Shown piece by piece: positions 8,801 through 17,664 of a stretch of DNA of 34,189 bases. The position numbers were made by a program, and so were the translations under genes. The DNA lies in assembly GCA_015059865.1 (NCBI GenBank), contig SUZP01000017.1:1-34189 (forward strand), written 5' to 3'. Positions within the stretch are counted from its first letter, which is position 1. Every line of letters starts with the position of its first letter. This stretch comes from Rikenellaceae bacterium (lineage in GTDB: Bacteria; Bacteroidota; Bacteroidia; Bacteroidales; Rikenellaceae). The notes under the pieces were generated by a model. It was given only the letters and a program-made list of their open reading frames with translations, did no database searches and had not been told where the DNA came from.

Positions 8801-9257
8801 GGCACTTTGGGGATACGCGGTGAAGGATTACTCTATTCAGGGACAGACCTTCTCCAAGACGATGCACGACCCTTGTCCTCCGGGTTATCGAACACCTTTC
8901 CACCACGCGTGGGGCTATCAGGTGGGCGATACGCACTACGGATATACATACGGCGAGAATGGTGGAAATATCAACTACTCGAACAACGAGGCTTCGTTTG
9001 ATAACTACGGCATAATGTTTAACAAAAACTACTTCGACAGAGCGTGGTACCCATTTGTTGGCTACCGTTATCCGACTACGGGAGGTTATCGCGATGTGGG
9101 CACGAGTGGATATATGCTTACGGGTATGCCTATGGGGCAGTATAACACCCGAACATACATATATAATAAGAGCTATTCGGGACAGGTGACACAGCAGGGC
9201 ACAGATGGTGGCTATGGTGCTGCATACGCAATGCCTGCTCGTTGTCAGAAGGATTAA
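5886..9257 (+). CDS. Giant fimbrillin-family lipoprotein with duplicated C-terminal module (probable tip-proximal subunit)
   Basis: About 1123 residues from ATG 5886; an in-frame GTG at 5874 would add only four residues and is less likely. The lipobox is TMGC, then SATRGG is a possible Arg maturation site. Residues about 40-355 form a fimbrillin-like region (FDHALCVYRIYIYS; GYAYDIVLRFSNH). Then come two copies of one module, about 365-695 and 715-1123. Each runs from an NxYxV-type strand and a VxGNG turn, through LWxWHxWxTD, DRxLGA and YYQWGR, to a DPCPPGY motif, and ends near an (V/A)RC. These modules are known from the C-termini of large Bacteroidales fimbrillins and probably fold as adhesive or FISUMP-like domains. 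The size, and its place second from last, suggest a tip or tip-adjacent subunit. Confidence 0.8.
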   Translation: MRANFKNILLLMVALVVTMGCLNDNGLDAPMRNPMGVRLWADVGYSPNLVYSPQSATRGGANSTSGIIDPATDSVITIGMARIDEGHTPSYPNFLNCGEPILAEMGLPNAANSYIRDITFTSSAQFFYNTTDYVKYVAWQPWLPNEEGYEYSSNGEATTVKIPITGDSDIMYGNVVTGSQTEGFNVMEFDHALCVYRIYIYSMQEEDGTQSASWGVLEDMNIEDLPTSCTLTLPRDDTEAFGVAYEGSETLYLSDPNNNIFFDAGDKIPVGLANRRMVAKCVAAPPANGVLNISLATSKAEARQRVSIARNFKAGYAYDIVLRFSNHGFINADVSVSEWKRHEEVIKQDVEVDMFYNLSNYETANSYIVNSANYGYCFDGTVKGNGDSSLVGGGATTLNPGYIDILWDDTPMITIDGVQRKALTLDLHELSHNRVLFHVQGNPDDREDKRLLSEGNVVIAAYDEEGGNILWTWHIWLTDRVKAQGYPNGYIVQDRNLGAVSSEPDGANGMDGLYYQWGRPTPFKPASSGVYGAVSKVPSNPATVATVEEAVTNPTTMYGSGDTSRYDWLATQNNALWGYQNEYTDLEKTMYDPCPPGYMVADIRVWQNIAGYEKSGGWHSGSGVNLSVASNNVWYPFQGSIESDGSENIYRDVSRLWSSVVDLRTTNEPYELQYTASGSASWNAYGSNRNRALPVRCVSAHSTAIVTNLSASQTANCYMVHRAGYYKFKATVRGNGVGSLLPLGGTTTAEINGGLSTTIAPAKVDLLWWQGDFTEVTGTQSDIENLIPLQLLNNGELDEDGYVTFYVGNYHEGNVGLAAYDVDGEILWSWHLWFTDKPIDLITGNYTLMDRFLGATTAPNTSGASISFANEKERMTTYGFYYQWGRKDPIMGAPSYRAGTETVNGNPKSSQYWVKDYMTGEWSSRTDIDTAAAATIPVVIQNPMTFYKSTSLCGNTTCGWFPATFADGYTNVALWGYAVKDYSIQGQTFSKTMHDPCPPGYRTPFHHAWGYQVGDTHYGYTYGENGGNINYSNNEASFDNYGIMFNKNYFDRAWYPFVGYRYPTTGGYRDVGTSGYMLTGMPMGQYNTRTYIYNKSYSGQVTQQGTDGGYGAAYAMPARCQKD

Positions 9258-9271
9258 AAAAGAGGGGAGCG

Positions 9272-12200
9272 ATGAAGAAGATATTATATTTGATTTTGGT
9301 GGTGCTATGTAGCTTGTCGTCGTGCGTGGTCTCCGACGATAGAGTTGATATAGGTGTCGGCAATAACAATCCGATAGATGCCGACTCCTCGATAAATCCT
9401 TCGTGTGTTGTTGAGTCGCGCTCGGTATCGCGTGCCAAGGATGCAGGTATTGCCGTGCGCTCGCTTATAGACCAGATAACGACAAAACGAATGGACTCGA
9501 ACTTTCTCCGTATTGACGAGGATTTGAACGCCACGAATGATGGTCTCTACACCTTTACGGGTAACGAGGCTACAACTCCATACGCTACCAATTGGAATAA
9601 GGCACAGATGCTCGAAGCGACCGTTATCTCGTCGCCCGACAATACCGAGGGTATTCACTATCGCTCGGTGTCGTTGGAGCCTGTACAGTCGTATAAACTC
9701 AACATTGTGGAGGAGAAAATTGATGGTGTGATACATAGTGATACCACCCACTTCTACCATACACGAATGGTGGGATGGTACCCGAAAAACTGCACCCTGC
9801 CTCGCAAGGATGGTGTTCCCGCAACGGCACAATTCGACTATTCGGAGTTTGATGCTGTGCGCCTGAACGAGACCGTAGAGATTAACGGTGTTCCGACCGA
9901 GGTTGTGGCGCTGCAATTTATGGGGCTTGACAACGAGACAGACCTGATGGTAAGTAATGTCTGCGAAGGACAGTCGTGGCATAAGTATAATGCCGGCTCC
10001 CCACATCGCAGCGATATACATCCTGCGAATAGCAGCAACATCTATCGCGAGCCATTCGGACACAACTTCTCCTCGCCCGTATACTCCAACTACTTCACCT
10101 ATCGCCACTATCGCTCGGCAATTCGAGTTACAGCGTATGCCGAACAGAGTGAGCAAAACTTGATGATGTGGGGTGATATCGAGAAGGTTATTATCCGCAA
10201 TCAACCTACGGCGTGCAAGATTTGGTTGCCGACACAATTGGGCGAATTTGGCGAGGTCTACAATTGGAGCAACTATGACAACCTGCCAATTGTTGTGACG
10301 CCGATGTTCGACAACGACAGCAACCATCCAGAGTTCTCTGAGTCGGCAATATACCCCGTTTCTATGAAGGGCTCCTCCTTGAAGAATGATGTCTATCTCG
10401 GCTACTCGCTTATCGAGCCAAACCGTGATGTCGAGTTGGAAATTCACACCTCTTCGGGTGTTTACAACACTACGATTGCGGCAGCTCATCCAGTGAAAGA
10501 TGACGAGGGCAACGAGTCGATTGTAAATATCTTCGAGGCGGGATACATATACGATATTAAGTTGAGCCTTCACACCGACGGAAATATCGGTGCAATTCTC
10601 GCAAAGGAGGGCGATGAACACTACTACGACCTATCGAGCTTGCACGAGTTTGAGGTCGATGAGGAGATTGTTGACAAAAATCTTATTTCGACCTACAAAC
10701 TGTCGAACTGCTACATCTTGGACCCTAATGAGTTTAAGGATAGCGAAGGTAACGACATCTACGATGGCTACTGCTTCCTCGCTATGATTATCGGCAACGG
10801 AGAGTCGGGAATTATCTCTTCGGGTGCACAAAAGCTATACCCTGAAACGGAGGAGATTAAGCCAGTTGCAGCACATCTTCTGTGGGAGAGTTCGCTCGGC
10901 CTTATCTCGGATATCGAGTTGAAGTATGGCTATGTGCGATTTAAACTCTCGGACTCCTCAGCACGCGGAAATGCTGTAATTGCGGTATACGACAACAAGG
11001 ACAATGTGTTGTGGTCGTGGCATATTTGGATTACGGATAGGCCTGCCGAGCAATCCTTCTCGATAGGTGAGCACGAGATAACAATCCTCGACCGCAACTT
11101 GGGTGCAACAGCTGCCACTTGTACGAGCGCAAACGACGCCTTGGCAACATACGGTTTGTACTACCAGTGGGGGCGCAAAGACCCTTCGATGGGGCCTCCG
11201 ACATACAACTACTCGCCAATTAACCTCAATACGGCACCATACTACGACTTCTCCTCTGACGAGAAGACCGCCGCCGAGGTTACACAGTTCGCCGAGCCTA
11301 CGCTGCGCAATGGCGTGGAAAATCCGATGTATCTGATTTTGCCTACATCGCAGCCGCTATCCTATATCTTCAACTGGACACACCAGCGTTACGACTTCCT
11401 TTGGGGCTACGATATCGCTACGGGTATGACTACCAAGACTATCTACGACCCATGTCCGTATGGCTATCGTGTGCCAAGCAGTGAGCTTAGTGCTCTATTC
11501 AGTATGGGTAGTGGCTCGGCTGGAACATACGGCTATACACGCACAATCAATGGGCAGCAATTCTTCTTCCCGTATGCAGGCTTTAAGGGCGTGGATGTGG
11601 GTTTGAACTCACTTATCTCCTCGTGGAAGTATGTAGGCAAGAAGGGCGACTATCAATCCTCGATGTATTGCAACGATGCTGACGCTGTGAACAATGGCGG
11701 TATCAACCAATATATGCACCGTTCGCGTGTCTATATTTCGAGTGCCGCTTCGTGGACCGAGACCAATGTCGGAACATATACTGGCAATATGCACACCGAC
11801 TTTGCAAACCGTAGAACGGCAGCCTCGGTGCGATGCGTCAAGGATGAGACAATAGGTAGCATCTCCGCAACACTGACACCATCTATTAAGTCGTTGGTTG
11901 CAAATACCTCGATGACACTCTCCTATAAGGCGCACTCCTATGGTAGTGTAATCGAACATATCGAAATTTTGGCAACCTATACGGATGTTTCGGGCGTAAG
12001 ACAAGATAAGGTTATTCGCGAAGTTGAGAGTGTGGGCGAGTATATCACCAGTGGCGTGGTGTCGTATATCACTCCATCGGACTGCAACGACGATGGTGTT
12101 ATCTTCCACCTCGTGGTACGCAACGAGCACGGTCTTATCTACACCGAGGAGGTTACCTTGGTTGAGACCACCATCGAGGCCTACTTCAACCGCTGGGAGG

Positions 12201-12892
12201 ATACGATGAATGTCGATATTACCAACAACACGCGCTCCTACATTATCGTTGGCGAGGAGATTAGATACTATGTAAATGTTTCGGCCAATAGCGAGCCTTC
12301 GTCTGTGAAGATTAATGGCGTGGAGGCTACAAAGAGTGGCGAGTTTGTCGGCTCAGGCGTATCCAATACCACTTGGTATATACCTTTCAGCCAGAGCGCA
12401 AAGGGTATATATAATATGGAGGTTGAGGTTATCTCAAATGGCAAGAGCAAGGTTGTTGCAATGCCTGATGTTACGGTCTATGGATTGAAGCTTGGAAATC
12501 GCACTACATCAATCGATACGAGTGGAGCTACGATGTATATGTTGCAGAATGCGGCATATACAGATACCTATCTGACCGCGACCAATACGACACTCTCGGC
12601 AAGTGTACTCCAAAACTATTACAGCCTCTTTACAATCGAAGGTAATAGGGTTAAGAGCGTGGCTCGTGATAGCTATTTTACGGGTACAAATGGAAATGTG
12701 TCGTTCGGTACGGGAACAAACTATACTATTAATCCTTCAGGTAATAATATCCGTATATACTACTCATCTGGTTGGGGCTGGTATCAGCAGACCTACTATC
12801 TGCGCCAAAGCAACAACATAACCGTTGGTATCTCGACTGACACCTCCAACCGAAATTGGAATCTATATCCGGTTAGCTACGACATACCGTAG
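9272..12892 (+). CDS. Giant fimbrillin-family lipoprotein with Ig-like and unusual C-terminal domain (probable tip adhesin)
   Basis: 1206 residues from ATG 9272 (MKKILYL), with a GAGGGGAGCG purine run before the start; an upstream in-frame TTG at 9242 would overlap the previous gene and is rejected. The lipobox is LSSC, then VSRAKD gives a possible Arg site. Residues about 45-450 are fimbrillin-like. About 470-855 hold one copy of the module duplicated in the preceding protein (LWSWHIWITD, DRNLGATAA, YYQWGRKDP, YDPCPYGYRVP). About 860-1060 look like two Ig-like beta domains. About 1065-1206 form a further beta-rich domain full of Tyr, Thr and Asn that I do not recognise. As the last and largest gene of the operon it is the best candidate for the tip adhesin; its ligand is unknown. 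Confidence 0.78.
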   Translation: MKKILYLILVVLCSLSSCVVSDDRVDIGVGNNNPIDADSSINPSCVVESRSVSRAKDAGIAVRSLIDQITTKRMDSNFLRIDEDLNATNDGLYTFTGNEATTPYATNWNKAQMLEATVISSPDNTEGIHYRSVSLEPVQSYKLNIVEEKIDGVIHSDTTHFYHTRMVGWYPKNCTLPRKDGVPATAQFDYSEFDAVRLNETVEINGVPTEVVALQFMGLDNETDLMVSNVCEGQSWHKYNAGSPHRSDIHPANSSNIYREPFGHNFSSPVYSNYFTYRHYRSAIRVTAYAEQSEQNLMMWGDIEKVIIRNQPTACKIWLPTQLGEFGEVYNWSNYDNLPIVVTPMFDNDSNHPEFSESAIYPVSMKGSSLKNDVYLGYSLIEPNRDVELEIHTSSGVYNTTIAAAHPVKDDEGNESIVNIFEAGYIYDIKLSLHTDGNIGAILAKEGDEHYYDLSSLHEFEVDEEIVDKNLISTYKLSNCYILDPNEFKDSEGNDIYDGYCFLAMIIGNGESGIISSGAQKLYPETEEIKPVAAHLLWESSLGLISDIELKYGYVRFKLSDSSARGNAVIAVYDNKDNVLWSWHIWITDRPAEQSFSIGEHEITILDRNLGATAATCTSANDALATYGLYYQWGRKDPSMGPPTYNYSPINLNTAPYYDFSSDEKTAAEVTQFAEPTLRNGVENPMYLILPTSQPLSYIFNWTHQRYDFLWGYDIATGMTTKTIYDPCPYGYRVPSSELSALFSMGSGSAGTYGYTRTINGQQFFFPYAGFKGVDVGLNSLISSWKYVGKKGDYQSSMYCNDADAVNNGGINQYMHRSRVYISSAASWTETNVGTYTGNMHTDFANRRTAASVRCVKDETIGSISATLTPSIKSLVANTSMTLSYKAHSYGSVIEHIEILATYTDVSGVRQDKVIREVESVGEYITSGVVSYITPSDCNDDGVIFHLVVRNEHGLIYTEEVTLVETTIEAYFNRWEDTMNVDITNNTRSYIIVGEEIRYYVNVSANSEPSSVKINGVEATKSGEFVGSGVSNTTWYIPFSQSAKGIYNMEVEVISNGKSKVVAMPDVTVYGLKLGNRTTSIDTSGATMYMLQNAAYTDTYLTATNTTLSASVLQNYYSLFTIEGNRVKSVARDSYFTGTNGNVSFGTGTNYTINPSGNNIRIYYSSGWGWYQQTYYLRQSNNITVGISTDTSNRNWNLYPVSYDIP

Positions 12893-12913
12893 ATATGTTT
12901 GGATAATAGTGTT

Positions 12914-12961
12914 ATTCAATCATCTATTTCGTATGTTCAATTACGAGATAGATGATTGAAT
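12914..12961. terminator. Long hairpin between convergent genes
   Basis: ATTCAATCATCTATTTCGTA (12914-12933) pairs with TACGAGATAGATGATTGAAT (12942-12961), giving a 20-bp stem with one G.U pair and an 8-nt loop. There is no T-run. It lies between the pilus operon (+) and glgB (-), so it probably ends or protects both transcripts. Confidence 0.6.
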
Positions 12962-12984
12962 GATACGGAACAATATCTATATCT

Positions 12985-15015
12985 CTATTTATGCCATTTC
13001 AGCACCATTGCAGTACGGGCCGTATTGTAAATTTTGATAAAGTGGTGCGGATTATCCCACTCATCGATAATCGTCTCGGTAAAGTGTTCCTGTCCCTTTG
13101 CTTGGCGGTCAAAGCCTCCGAAGCGCTCCTCGTCGGTTGAGAGCTCCACCGTATATTTTCCAGCCCACGGCACCTCGACACGATAGTCTGGTATCGAGTT
13201 GGTAGGACTCCAATTGAATACGAAGTACAAACCCTTGTGCGAGTAGGCAATGGTTTGATTCTCTTGGTCGGAGTGCCACTTATAAGGGTAGCCATCAGCC
13301 AAAACCTTATATTTTTTCACCACCTTCAACATCTCCTTATCGAAGGCTCCGAGTTGTCCGTAGCGCAAGAATCCGTTGTCAGCCAACGACCACTGTCGGC
13401 GTGCGTGAGCATAGCTCCACTCGTTGCCCTCGCGCGGAAAATCTATCCACTCGGGGTGTCCAAACTCGTTGCCCATAAAGTTGAGATAGGCATCGCCACC
13501 CACCGATATAGTCATCAGTCGAATCATCTTGTGCAGAGCCATACCACGCTCCACTATCAAGTTCTCCGACCCCTTGTTCATCGCAAAGTACATCTCCTTA
13601 TCCATCAGGCGGAAGGCGATGGTCTTATCACCCACCATCGCTTGGTCGTGCGACTCGGCGTATGCCACAGTCTTGACCTTCGGCAGGCGGTTTGTCAGCA
13701 CACCCCACATCTCCTCAACACTCCAATCCTCGTCACGCTCATCCTCCAACAATCTAATCCAGAAGTCGGGGATTGCCATTCCAAGTCGGAAGTCGAAACC
13801 GATACCGCCATCTTCGATTGTACGGCACATACCCGGCATTCCGCTGACATCTTCGGCAATAGTTACAGCCTCAGGGCGGAAGTCGTGAACGAGTCTATTT
13901 GCCAACGAGAGATAGACCAAGGCGTCACGATTGACTCCCTCGTCAAAGAACTTCTCGCGACAATCGAAATCGGTATAGCCGTGGTGGTGATATATCATCG
14001 AGGTTACGCCATCGAAGCGGTAGCCGTCAAAGTGATACTCGTCGAGCCAATACTTCACATTCGAGAGGAGGAAGTGCTCCACCTCGCGCTTGCCATAGTC
14101 GAAAATCTTTGAGTCCCAATACTTTTGATAGCCCGCATCGCCCTCCTTCGAGTAGTGGTAAGGCGAGCCATCGAGTTCGTTTATGCCCTCGTTGAAGTTC
14201 TTGACATAGTGAGCGTGAACAATATCCATAATTACGGCAATGCCCAACTTGTGAGCCTTGCGCACCAACGATTTCAACTCCTCAGGGGTGCCAAAACGAG
14301 ATGATGGAGCAAAGAAGTTTGCTACATGGTAGCCAAACGAGCCGTAGTAGGGGTGTTCGGCAATAGCCATAACCTGAATGGCGTTATAACCCGCCTTCTT
14401 CACTCTCGGCAAGACACTCTTTTCGAACTCCTTGTAGGTACTTATACCCTCCTTCTCGGAGGACATACCGATATGGGTTTCGTAAATCAGCAGATTGCTC
14501 TTATCGACAACGAGTTTGTCCTCGCCCCAGTCGAATGGTTGCGGAATCCAGAATTGCGCCGAGTAGTTCTTCGTTGTGTCATCTTGAACGAGGCGTGTGG
14601 CATAAGCCGGAATACGGTCGTGCCAGCCATTTTGTCCGTGAATGTGCAACTTATAGAGCGAGCCGTGCGTCAGGCGATACTCATACATCGCATCGGGCAG
14701 GAAGATACTCCAAACACCATTTGCATCCTTATCAAGGCGCAACTGTGTGCGTTGCCAATTGTTAAAGTCGCCAAAGATATAGACATCGTATGCCGCAGGT
14801 AGCCACTCACGAAACCACCAGCCCGACATCTCCTCGTCGCGCTGCCAACCGAAATAGCGATAGCCATTTGCGTAATCTACAATCGAGCCACCACGCTCAA
14901 TATCGGCAAGTCGGGATTTATACTGTTCGTATCGCGCACCTATCTCGGCTGCAACGGGTTGCAACCATTCATCCTCAGCCACGATAGGTAATTGTTGCAA
15001 AGTATATGATTTCAT
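12985..15015 (-). CDS. glgB: 1,4-alpha-glucan branching enzyme (GH13, eukaryotic-type)
   Basis: A 676-residue cytoplasmic enzyme that moves alpha-1,4-glucan segments to alpha-1,6 positions in glycogen. An N-terminal CBM48-like domain (FGDFNNW about 81-87) precedes the GH13 barrel. Motif I is DIVHAH (264-269). YRFDGVTSM carries the nucleophile Asp335, IAEDV the acid/base Glu388, and AESHDQ His456-Asp457. A beta-sandwich C-terminal domain follows. The length and motif style fit the GH13_8 group (plant/animal/Bacteroidetes type) rather than E. coli GlgB. It is transcribed alone, convergent with the pilus operon and divergent from the epimerase gene. A TATATTTA sequence upstream is a weak promoter candidate. 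Confidence 0.93.
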   Translation of the reverse strand: MKSYTLQQLPIVAEDEWLQPVAAEIGARYEQYKSRLADIERGGSIVDYANGYRYFGWQRDEEMSGWWFREWLPAAYDVYIFGDFNNWQRTQLRLDKDANGVWSIFLPDAMYEYRLTHGSLYKLHIHGQNGWHDRIPAYATRLVQDDTTKNYSAQFWIPQPFDWGEDKLVVDKSNLLIYETHIGMSSEKEGISTYKEFEKSVLPRVKKAGYNAIQVMAIAEHPYYGSFGYHVANFFAPSSRFGTPEELKSLVRKAHKLGIAVIMDIVHAHYVKNFNEGINELDGSPYHYSKEGDAGYQKYWDSKIFDYGKREVEHFLLSNVKYWLDEYHFDGYRFDGVTSMIYHHHGYTDFDCREKFFDEGVNRDALVYLSLANRLVHDFRPEAVTIAEDVSGMPGMCRTIEDGGIGFDFRLGMAIPDFWIRLLEDERDEDWSVEEMWGVLTNRLPKVKTVAYAESHDQAMVGDKTIAFRLMDKEMYFAMNKGSENLIVERGMALHKMIRLMTISVGGDAYLNFMGNEFGHPEWIDFPREGNEWSYAHARRQWSLADNGFLRYGQLGAFDKEMLKVVKKYKVLADGYPYKWHSDQENQTIAYSHKGLYFVFNWSPTNSIPDYRVEVPWAGKYTVELSTDEERFGGFDRQAKGQEHFTETIIDEWDNPHHFIKIYNTARTAMVLKWHK

Positions 15016-15091
15016 TGGGAAATAACGATATTAATTTTGTGTAAATATAATAATTTTTAATGATTCTTGCTCGTAATAAGCAAAAATTATC

Positions 15092-15099
15092 TATATTTG
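15092..15099 (+). promoter_or_regulatory. -7 promoter box TATATTTG for the epimerase gene
   Basis: Exact match to the Bacteroidetes TAnnTTTG element, about 63 bp before ATG 15163. No well-spaced -33 TTTG was found. Confidence 0.6.
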
Positions 15100-15162
15100 C
15101 TATTGCAAAGTAGTAGTCAATCAATAGAGATAGATATTAACAACCTTAATTTATCATAGATT

Positions 15163-16332
15163 ATGAAGAAAATTTCTCGTAGGTCTTTCATCAAGACAGG
15201 TCTTACAGCAATTGCAGCTACCGCAGCTGCTTCGCCTATTTTGACCGCGTGTGACAGTATCGCAAACATCAACCGCAAAACATCACTCGGCTCAGGCAAG
15301 ATAAAACTATCTTATCGCTGTGTCGATTTGCAGCAGCGCCACACATTCACAATCTCTGGTTTCTCGCGTGATTTCACGCCAAACATCCAAGTGCGCTTAG
15401 AGTATGATGGCGTAGTCGCATACGGAGAGGGTGGTTTACCTCCTTATATGATTGGTCAGACAAAGGAGACTGCTAGTGAATTTATGAGCAAAATCAATCT
15501 CGACCAATTTTCAAGTCCATTTATGGTAGATGATATTCTTCGCTATGTTGATAGCATTGCCCCAGGTATGTCGTGTGCTAAATCCGCATTCGATATTGCT
15601 CTGCATGACTTGATTGGTAAGTTGCTCAATGTCCCTTGCCACCGTTTGTTTGGATACAACCCAGAGAAGACTCCTTGCACCTCTTATACAATCGGTATTG
15701 ACACCGAGGAGATGGTACGCAAGAAGACCGAAGAGGCTGCAGCATACAAGATTTTGAAGGTGAAACTTGGTATAGACGAAAAGACTGACAAGGGTTTGAT
15801 AAAAGCTGTTCGTAGTGTATCCGATAAGCCTATTATCATAGATGCTAATCAAGGCTGGAAGGATAAACACCTTGCACTTGATATGATTCACTGGCTCAAA
15901 GAGCAGGGCGTACAGATGGTTGAGCAGCCAATGCCAAAGACCGTATTCGACGATATGGCTTGGGTAACTGCACACTCGCCACTGCCAACATTCGCCGATG
16001 AGTCGTGCCAGCGTTTGGTGGATGTACCTAAGTTGCACGGAGTATTTACAGGTATCAACATCAAGTTGATAAAGTGTACAGGTTTGCACGAAGCACGCCA
16101 AATGATTGCGACAGCTGAGGCTCTCGGTATGAAGGTAATGATTGGATGCACAGGCGAGTCTTCGTGCGCTATCTCGGCTGCTGCACAAGTGTCACCTCGC
16201 ACCAATTGGGCAGACCTCGATGGAGCTCTCTTGATTACTAACGATATGTTCGATGGTGTCAAGTTTGTCGATGGCAAGATTACTCTCAACGACCGCCCGG
16301 GTATCGGTGCTGAGTTGATTGGTGAGTGGTAG
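15163..16332 (+). CDS. Tat/lipoprotein dipeptide epimerase (enolase superfamily, L-Ala-D/L-Glu type)
   Basis: A 389-residue enolase-superfamily enzyme. The N-terminus has a Tat-like SRRSFIK motif (5-11), a hydrophobic stretch and a lipobox (LTAC, Cys30), so it is likely exported folded and lipid-anchored. Barrel residues expected for dipeptide epimerases are present: KVK (Lys199, Lys201), DANQGW (Asp227), EQP (Glu254), DES (Asp279) and a KLIK lysine (about 301-304). The known family role is epimerising L-Ala-D-Glu from peptidoglycan turnover, but dipeptide specificity varies. It stands alone between its own TATATTTG box and a strong terminator. The beta-lactamase-like hydrolase next door might act on related cell-wall peptides; that link is inference. 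Confidence 0.85.
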   Translation: MKKISRRSFIKTGLTAIAATAAASPILTACDSIANINRKTSLGSGKIKLSYRCVDLQQRHTFTISGFSRDFTPNIQVRLEYDGVVAYGEGGLPPYMIGQTKETASEFMSKINLDQFSSPFMVDDILRYVDSIAPGMSCAKSAFDIALHDLIGKLLNVPCHRLFGYNPEKTPCTSYTIGIDTEEMVRKKTEEAAAYKILKVKLGIDEKTDKGLIKAVRSVSDKPIIIDANQGWKDKHLALDMIHWLKEQGVQMVEQPMPKTVFDDMAWVTAHSPLPTFADESCQRLVDVPKLHGVFTGINIKLIKCTGLHEARQMIATAEALGMKVMIGCTGESSCAISAAAQVSPRTNWADLDGALLITNDMFDGVKFVDGKITLNDRPGIGAELIGEW

Positions 16333-16353
16333 AAAGTTCCCATTACACGATAG

Positions 16354-16383
16354 GGTGTGTTCCGAAAGAGCACACCTTTTTTT
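16354..16383 (+). terminator. Rho-independent terminator of the epimerase gene
   Basis: A GGTGTGTTC / GAGCACACC stem of 9 bp with one wobble pair around a CGAAA loop, then seven T. Confidence 0.85.
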
Positions 16384-16401
16384 ATTTTTCTATTTTTTAC
16401 A

Positions 16402-16409
16402 TATCTTTG
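16402..16409 (+). promoter_or_regulatory. -7 promoter box TATCTTTG
   Basis: TAnnTTTG match 21 bp before ATG 16431 of the serine hydrolase gene. Together with the terminator upstream it makes an independent transcript likely. Confidence 0.6.
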
Positions 16410-16430
16410 TAGATAAAACAGATATGACAG

Positions 16431-17648
16431 ATGAGACTACTACACTTGAAACTTTCAATCATCCTCACCCTCTCGGTGGCACTTATGGCAGTAGCTTGTA
16501 GTGAGGAGAGTGTATATACTGGTGTGCCATTAGGGGAGGGAAATGAGGTTACAAATCCCGCACTCGACACACAGAAACCGACTCTGCCCGAAGATGTCAA
16601 AGGGGAGCCAACAAAGGCCGAACTTGCTGCTCAAATTCAGGCTCTCGCCAACGAAAAAAACTTGGGAGGCCTACTACAAGTATGCTGGCGCACTCCAAAG
16701 CGCAAATTCTATTGCGAGGTAGCACCGCGCCCTGAGCTCGATGTTACGCCCAACCCTGAATGTAAAACCATATTTCAGGCAGCCTCCATCAGCAAGACCT
16801 GTTTCGCCTATCTTGTGATGAGACTGTGGGATAGGGGTATCATAGAGCTCGATAAACCATTATATCTCTATACAGATGGTTTGGAGGAGCGTTTTTGCAA
16901 TGTTTTTCCCGATGATGCGGAGCGCAACGCACAGAATGAGGAGTGGGCAAAGCGTCTTACCGCACGCATTATATTGACTCACGGTAGCGGTATCGACAAC
17001 TGGGTATCGAGCAGTGGCTCAGCCAGCAACGAAAAGATTCCTATCGACATCGAGCCCGACACGAAGTACACCTATTCGGGCGAGGGTATACACTATCTAC
17101 AACGAGTAGTCGAACACATCACAGGCAAAGACCTCGAATCTCTCGCCCAAGAGGAGGTCTTTAAGCCCCTTGGAATGGAGAATACGAGCTATATATTTCT
17201 CGATGGTAAGTATGACGATATCCACGCCTACGGCTTCAATTCGGAACATGTAAAGAAGTCGCAAGGCAAGACTAAAAAACCAAATGCAGCTTACTCAATG
17301 CGTACAAATGTACACGACTTCTCGAAGTTTGCCGAGGCTCTAATTGCAGGCACTGGACTCAGTCACAAGGCACACGAGATACTCTTTATGCCATATCGCA
17401 GCTTAGGTAGCAACCCTGCATCATGGTTTGGTCACGGCATTCGTATTACACTCAATCCGGGCAACGACTACGGCCCTATATGGCACCACAGCGGCTCGAA
17501 CTCCAACTTCAAAGGTCGTTTTTGGATTTTGCCAAAGCAGGGCATCTACTGCATCTTCTTTTCGAGTAGCAACAACGGTTCGGCAATAGCTGCTCCGCTT
17601 GCGAAGTTGCTCTATTCTGAGTATGACGGAACAGACATTGTCCTCTAA
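16431..17648 (+). CDS. Serine hydrolase, beta-lactamase/DD-peptidase-like lipoprotein
   Basis: A 405-residue protein with a signal peptide and the lipobox MAVAC (Cys23). It belongs to the class C beta-lactamase-like (PF00144) fold. SISK (119-122) supplies the nucleophile Ser and the Lys. YSG in KYTYSGEG takes the place of the Tyr motif. HHSGSN near residue 345 corresponds to the KTG/HxG motif. Such proteins are DD-peptidases, esterases or D-amino-acid amidases more often than true beta-lactamases, so antibiotic resistance should not be assumed. It is followed after 16 bp by a lipoprotein gene and is probably cotranscribed with it. Substrate unknown. Confidence 0.85.
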   Translation: MRLLHLKLSIILTLSVALMAVACSEESVYTGVPLGEGNEVTNPALDTQKPTLPEDVKGEPTKAELAAQIQALANEKNLGGLLQVCWRTPKRKFYCEVAPRPELDVTPNPECKTIFQAASISKTCFAYLVMRLWDRGIIELDKPLYLYTDGLEERFCNVFPDDAERNAQNEEWAKRLTARIILTHGSGIDNWVSSSGSASNEKIPIDIEPDTKYTYSGEGIHYLQRVVEHITGKDLESLAQEEVFKPLGMENTSYIFLDGKYDDIHAYGFNSEHVKKSQGKTKKPNAAYSMRTNVHDFSKFAEALIAGTGLSHKAHEILFMPYRSLGSNPASWFGHGIRITLNPGNDYGPIWHHSGSNSNFKGRFWILPKQGIYCIFFSSSNNGSAIAAPLAKLLYSEYDGTDIVL

Positions 17649-17664
17649 CCCGTAAACAGATAAA

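Noticed and set aside
14956..14969. Third TGCAA/TTGCA palindrome inside glgB
   Set aside because: The spacer is 4 bp, not 5, and it lies within coding sequence; probably chance.
16431..17648. Antibiotic-resistance beta-lactamase
   Set aside because: SxxK and HSG motifs only show the broad fold; a lipid-anchored hydrolase with YSG is more likely a peptidase or esterase.
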